A stretch of 64,000 bases of DNA, from the NCBI RefSeq assembly GCF_011077185.1, contig NC_048926.1, positions 37,152,058 to 37,216,057 on the forward strand, read 5' to 3'. Positions 61,999 to 64,000 of the stretch are shown here, piece after piece. The notes under the pieces are model-generated. The model was not told the origin of the DNA. It ran no database searches and worked only from the letters and a program-made list of their open reading frames with translations. Within the stretch, counting starts at the first letter, position 1; each line of letters begins with the position of its first letter. The position numbers were made by a program, and so were the translations under genes. Source of the DNA: Oxyura jamaicensis (lineage: Eukaryota > Chordata > Aves > Anseriformes > Anatidae).

Positions 61999-64000
61999 CA
62001 AGTCAAATAGATTAACAAATAATAGTGGAACTTACTGTAATTTTTTTAAAATTTTCTCCTCAACCAAGAAAATACCTTCATTGTGTCTCATAATGCTTAG
62101 ATAATTCTACCCTTAATATTCCTACATTTTTTATTTTAGTCATCTGCCTGGCTGTCCATGATATGAACATACTGAAAATGAAACTTTACTCTTCCACTGC
62201 TGCCTGTGGTGTCTCCATTATTTTATCCTTGAATATAAAAGATTAAAAAGTTGTCATTCTGATGAAATATTTTTGCCCCTTTTTGTCACAACTAACTATA
62301 TCTTTTCTCTGTATTTGTCCTATATCTTTGCTAAAAGGCCCATAGAGATGAAAATTGATATGCAGAGTCAAAAAGCGTAGTGAAAGGCTACAGGGTGATA
62401 AAATATACTACAGTACACAGTTCAGAATACAGAATATCTTCATCAGAAATAAATATTTTAGCATAAATTGTGCTGTTACATGAAGTATTGTTCTGTACAG
62501 ATGGGTCTTTTACTCTCTCTACATGACTCCAAGATGAAATTGTTTCAGACTAACAAAATAAATGAAAACTTAAATCCTTTCAAATTAGGCATTAAGTTTG
62601 TGCATGATCCCATAAGCAGGACCTTTACACTTCCTTTCCTACAAATATTCTTTTTCAAGCAAGTTCTCTAAAACTTATATTTGTTATTTTCATGTAAAAA
62701 GCATTAACAAGATAGCTATAACACGTGTAAAGGCCGTTTACGTTCAGGTAACAACAACAAAAATGAACTGAAGCTATTTAACAACTGGGTACAGGGCTAT
62801 TGGAAAGACTGAAAATATGTCCTTTAAAAACAGGGAAAAGAATTCAGGGATGACAGTAATACCAGTCCTACAGTTACCAGAAAGTATCTTACATGTTGCC
62901 AGATAATTATTTCCATTACAATTTGAAGGTCATTGCAGCTTCCCCATAAATGGCTAGCACACCTAACTAGCCACTGATTGGAATGGCTGGCAACCCTAAC
63001 TAACCACTGTGTTCACAGTGAACAAAGGCTTTGGATATGGTAAACATGTAAGAAAAAATGTTTAAAAGGATGAACAAGTTCTCTGTATCTGAATGGGGCT
63101 GTTGCTGTCAACAAACAAAATATTTAAAACAAACCATGAACAGAGAGAGGAACTGTGTGAGACGCAGGCTTCATTTAATGTTATAGTAGTTCCCCTTACT
63201 CTTATTCACAAAGCTATTTTCCCATTCTTCTCCCACAAGTAGCTCATGAATAATGTAATTCTACATTTTTGCTTTCTTTAAAAGGAGTCATCCTAGGAAT
63301 GTCATATAGGATAGCGTGGATGTAAACTTTGCCCTTGCTTATCTGTTTGCCCTTTTTATGACTCATTTTATTGCAGCTGAAGCTTAGCCTATGAACTTTC
63401 TGGGTCAAAGATGGTGATGCCTGGCTTATTGCAGGTGCTATAAAGCAGCTGCTATAATGGTCATACTCTTTGCTTCAGAAAATTCACCTCATTATCATTC
63501 TAGAAGGCAAGATGATATTTGCTTTCTCCCACCCTCTGTACTACTGTAATTCAAATAAATACAAGTAAAACAACACAGGTTTTTAAACTCTGCTTAATGA
63601 AATGATAGAGATGCCTATTTATGCCACTTCTGTGAATGAGACAGTGAGCAGACAGCATCTGAAGTGAAACCACCATTGATTAACACTGTTCTACAGCTAT
63701 GCTTCCCACACAGTGGCCATTAGTTCATTTCTTTCTACTACCATCTGTGGAGAAAAGACTGCTCTTATCTCTTTCACCTGCCCACTCTGCTGCTTGGAGG
63801 GACTAGATCAATGAACTGGTTGTCTACCTCACAGTACCCTGTTAAAATACTAGCTGGTACTCATCTTTAGTTGGAAAACTTAGCTCATGGAAGAGGTCAC
63901 ACTCCTCCCCATCCTTAAGATTCTAGAGCTTGAGTAGACTTTAATTCTTTAACACCAGTTATTTCGTAACACTACAAGAATGCATTTTCACTTTGAACCT
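61999..64000 (-). other. PIP5K1B: PIP5K1B upstream intron, window edge
   Basis: This is AT-rich sequence with no exon encoding the expected 23-residue N-terminus. The first coding exon should lie beyond 64000. Confidence 0.7.

Larger units (their letters stand above)
9342..64000 (-). other. PIP5K1B: PIP5K1B gene body (5' end outside window)
   Basis: This is the gene for phosphatidylinositol-4-phosphate 5-kinase type-1 beta. The family phosphorylates PI4P at the 5 position to make PI(4,5)P2 at the plasma membrane, feeding actin, endocytic and phospholipase C signalling. Eleven coding exons are visible, with lengths 131, 118, 153, 300, 212, 84, 49, 85, 156, 145 and 118 nt in transcript order. 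They sum to 1551 nt (517 codons) with no frame break or stop. The first visible exon starts in phase 0 at Thr24 by human numbering, so only a 23-residue N-terminal exon and the 5' UTR are missing. Residues below are numbered as if those 23 were present. The 3' boundary is uncertain. Confidence 0.97.

Noticed and set aside
1..64000. PABIR1 (FAM122A), an intronless gene nested in the mammalian PIP5K1B locus, and FXN
   Set aside because: No open frame or exon resembling either protein is present. They may lie outside the window.
1..64000. tRNA, rRNA, CRISPR or bacterial operon features
   Set aside because: None are recognisable, and the context is vertebrate intronic DNA.

Overview
The window is vertebrate nuclear DNA, almost certainly from a bird. 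It is AT-rich, with long introns, no operon-like gene packing, seven clear CR1 LINE copies or fragments (the dominant avian retrotransposon) plus a tail-only copy and one doubtful fragment, a solo LTR of an avian ERVL-like family, and many microsatellites. A run of 100 N (46984-47083) is an assembly gap.

The only protein-coding gene I can support is PIP5K1B (phosphatidylinositol-4-phosphate 5-kinase type-1 beta), on the minus strand. Eleven coding exons run from 57857 down to 9826, each bounded by AG/GT splice sites with consistent phase. Together they encode 517 residues. If the usual 23-residue N-terminal piece is added (not found here, so probably beyond 64000), the protein is 540 residues, the length I know for the human protein. 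On that numbering the known functional residues fall exactly where expected: Lys138, Asp203, Asp266 and Glu362. The kinase core and the C-terminal tail both look intact. In birds this locus is expected on chromosome Z, which is synteny knowledge and not visible in the sequence.

Layout in + coordinates: 1-9.3 kb is 3' flank and possible 3' UTR, with three CR1 copies. 9.3-25.1 kb holds the C-terminal tail exons and activation-loop exons. 25.1-39.3 kb is mainly one 12.3-kb intron with a 2.6-kb degenerate CR1, an AT palindrome cluster and a C-rich block. 39.0-45.8 kb holds the N-lobe and DLKGS exons. 45.8-57.7 kb is an 11.9-kb intron with the solo LTR and a 1.7-kb CR1. 57.7-64 kb is the first in-window coding exon and the intron upstream of it.

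I see no prokaryotic or undescribed multi-gene system. The points most worth checking are a 25-nt exon-like segment at 60189-60213 ending in an in-frame ATG, the spliced stop codon after the last coding exon, the gapped solo LTR, internally deleted CR1 copies, a TTTG microsatellite serving as a splice-acceptor pyrimidine tract, and several non-B-DNA-prone sequences.
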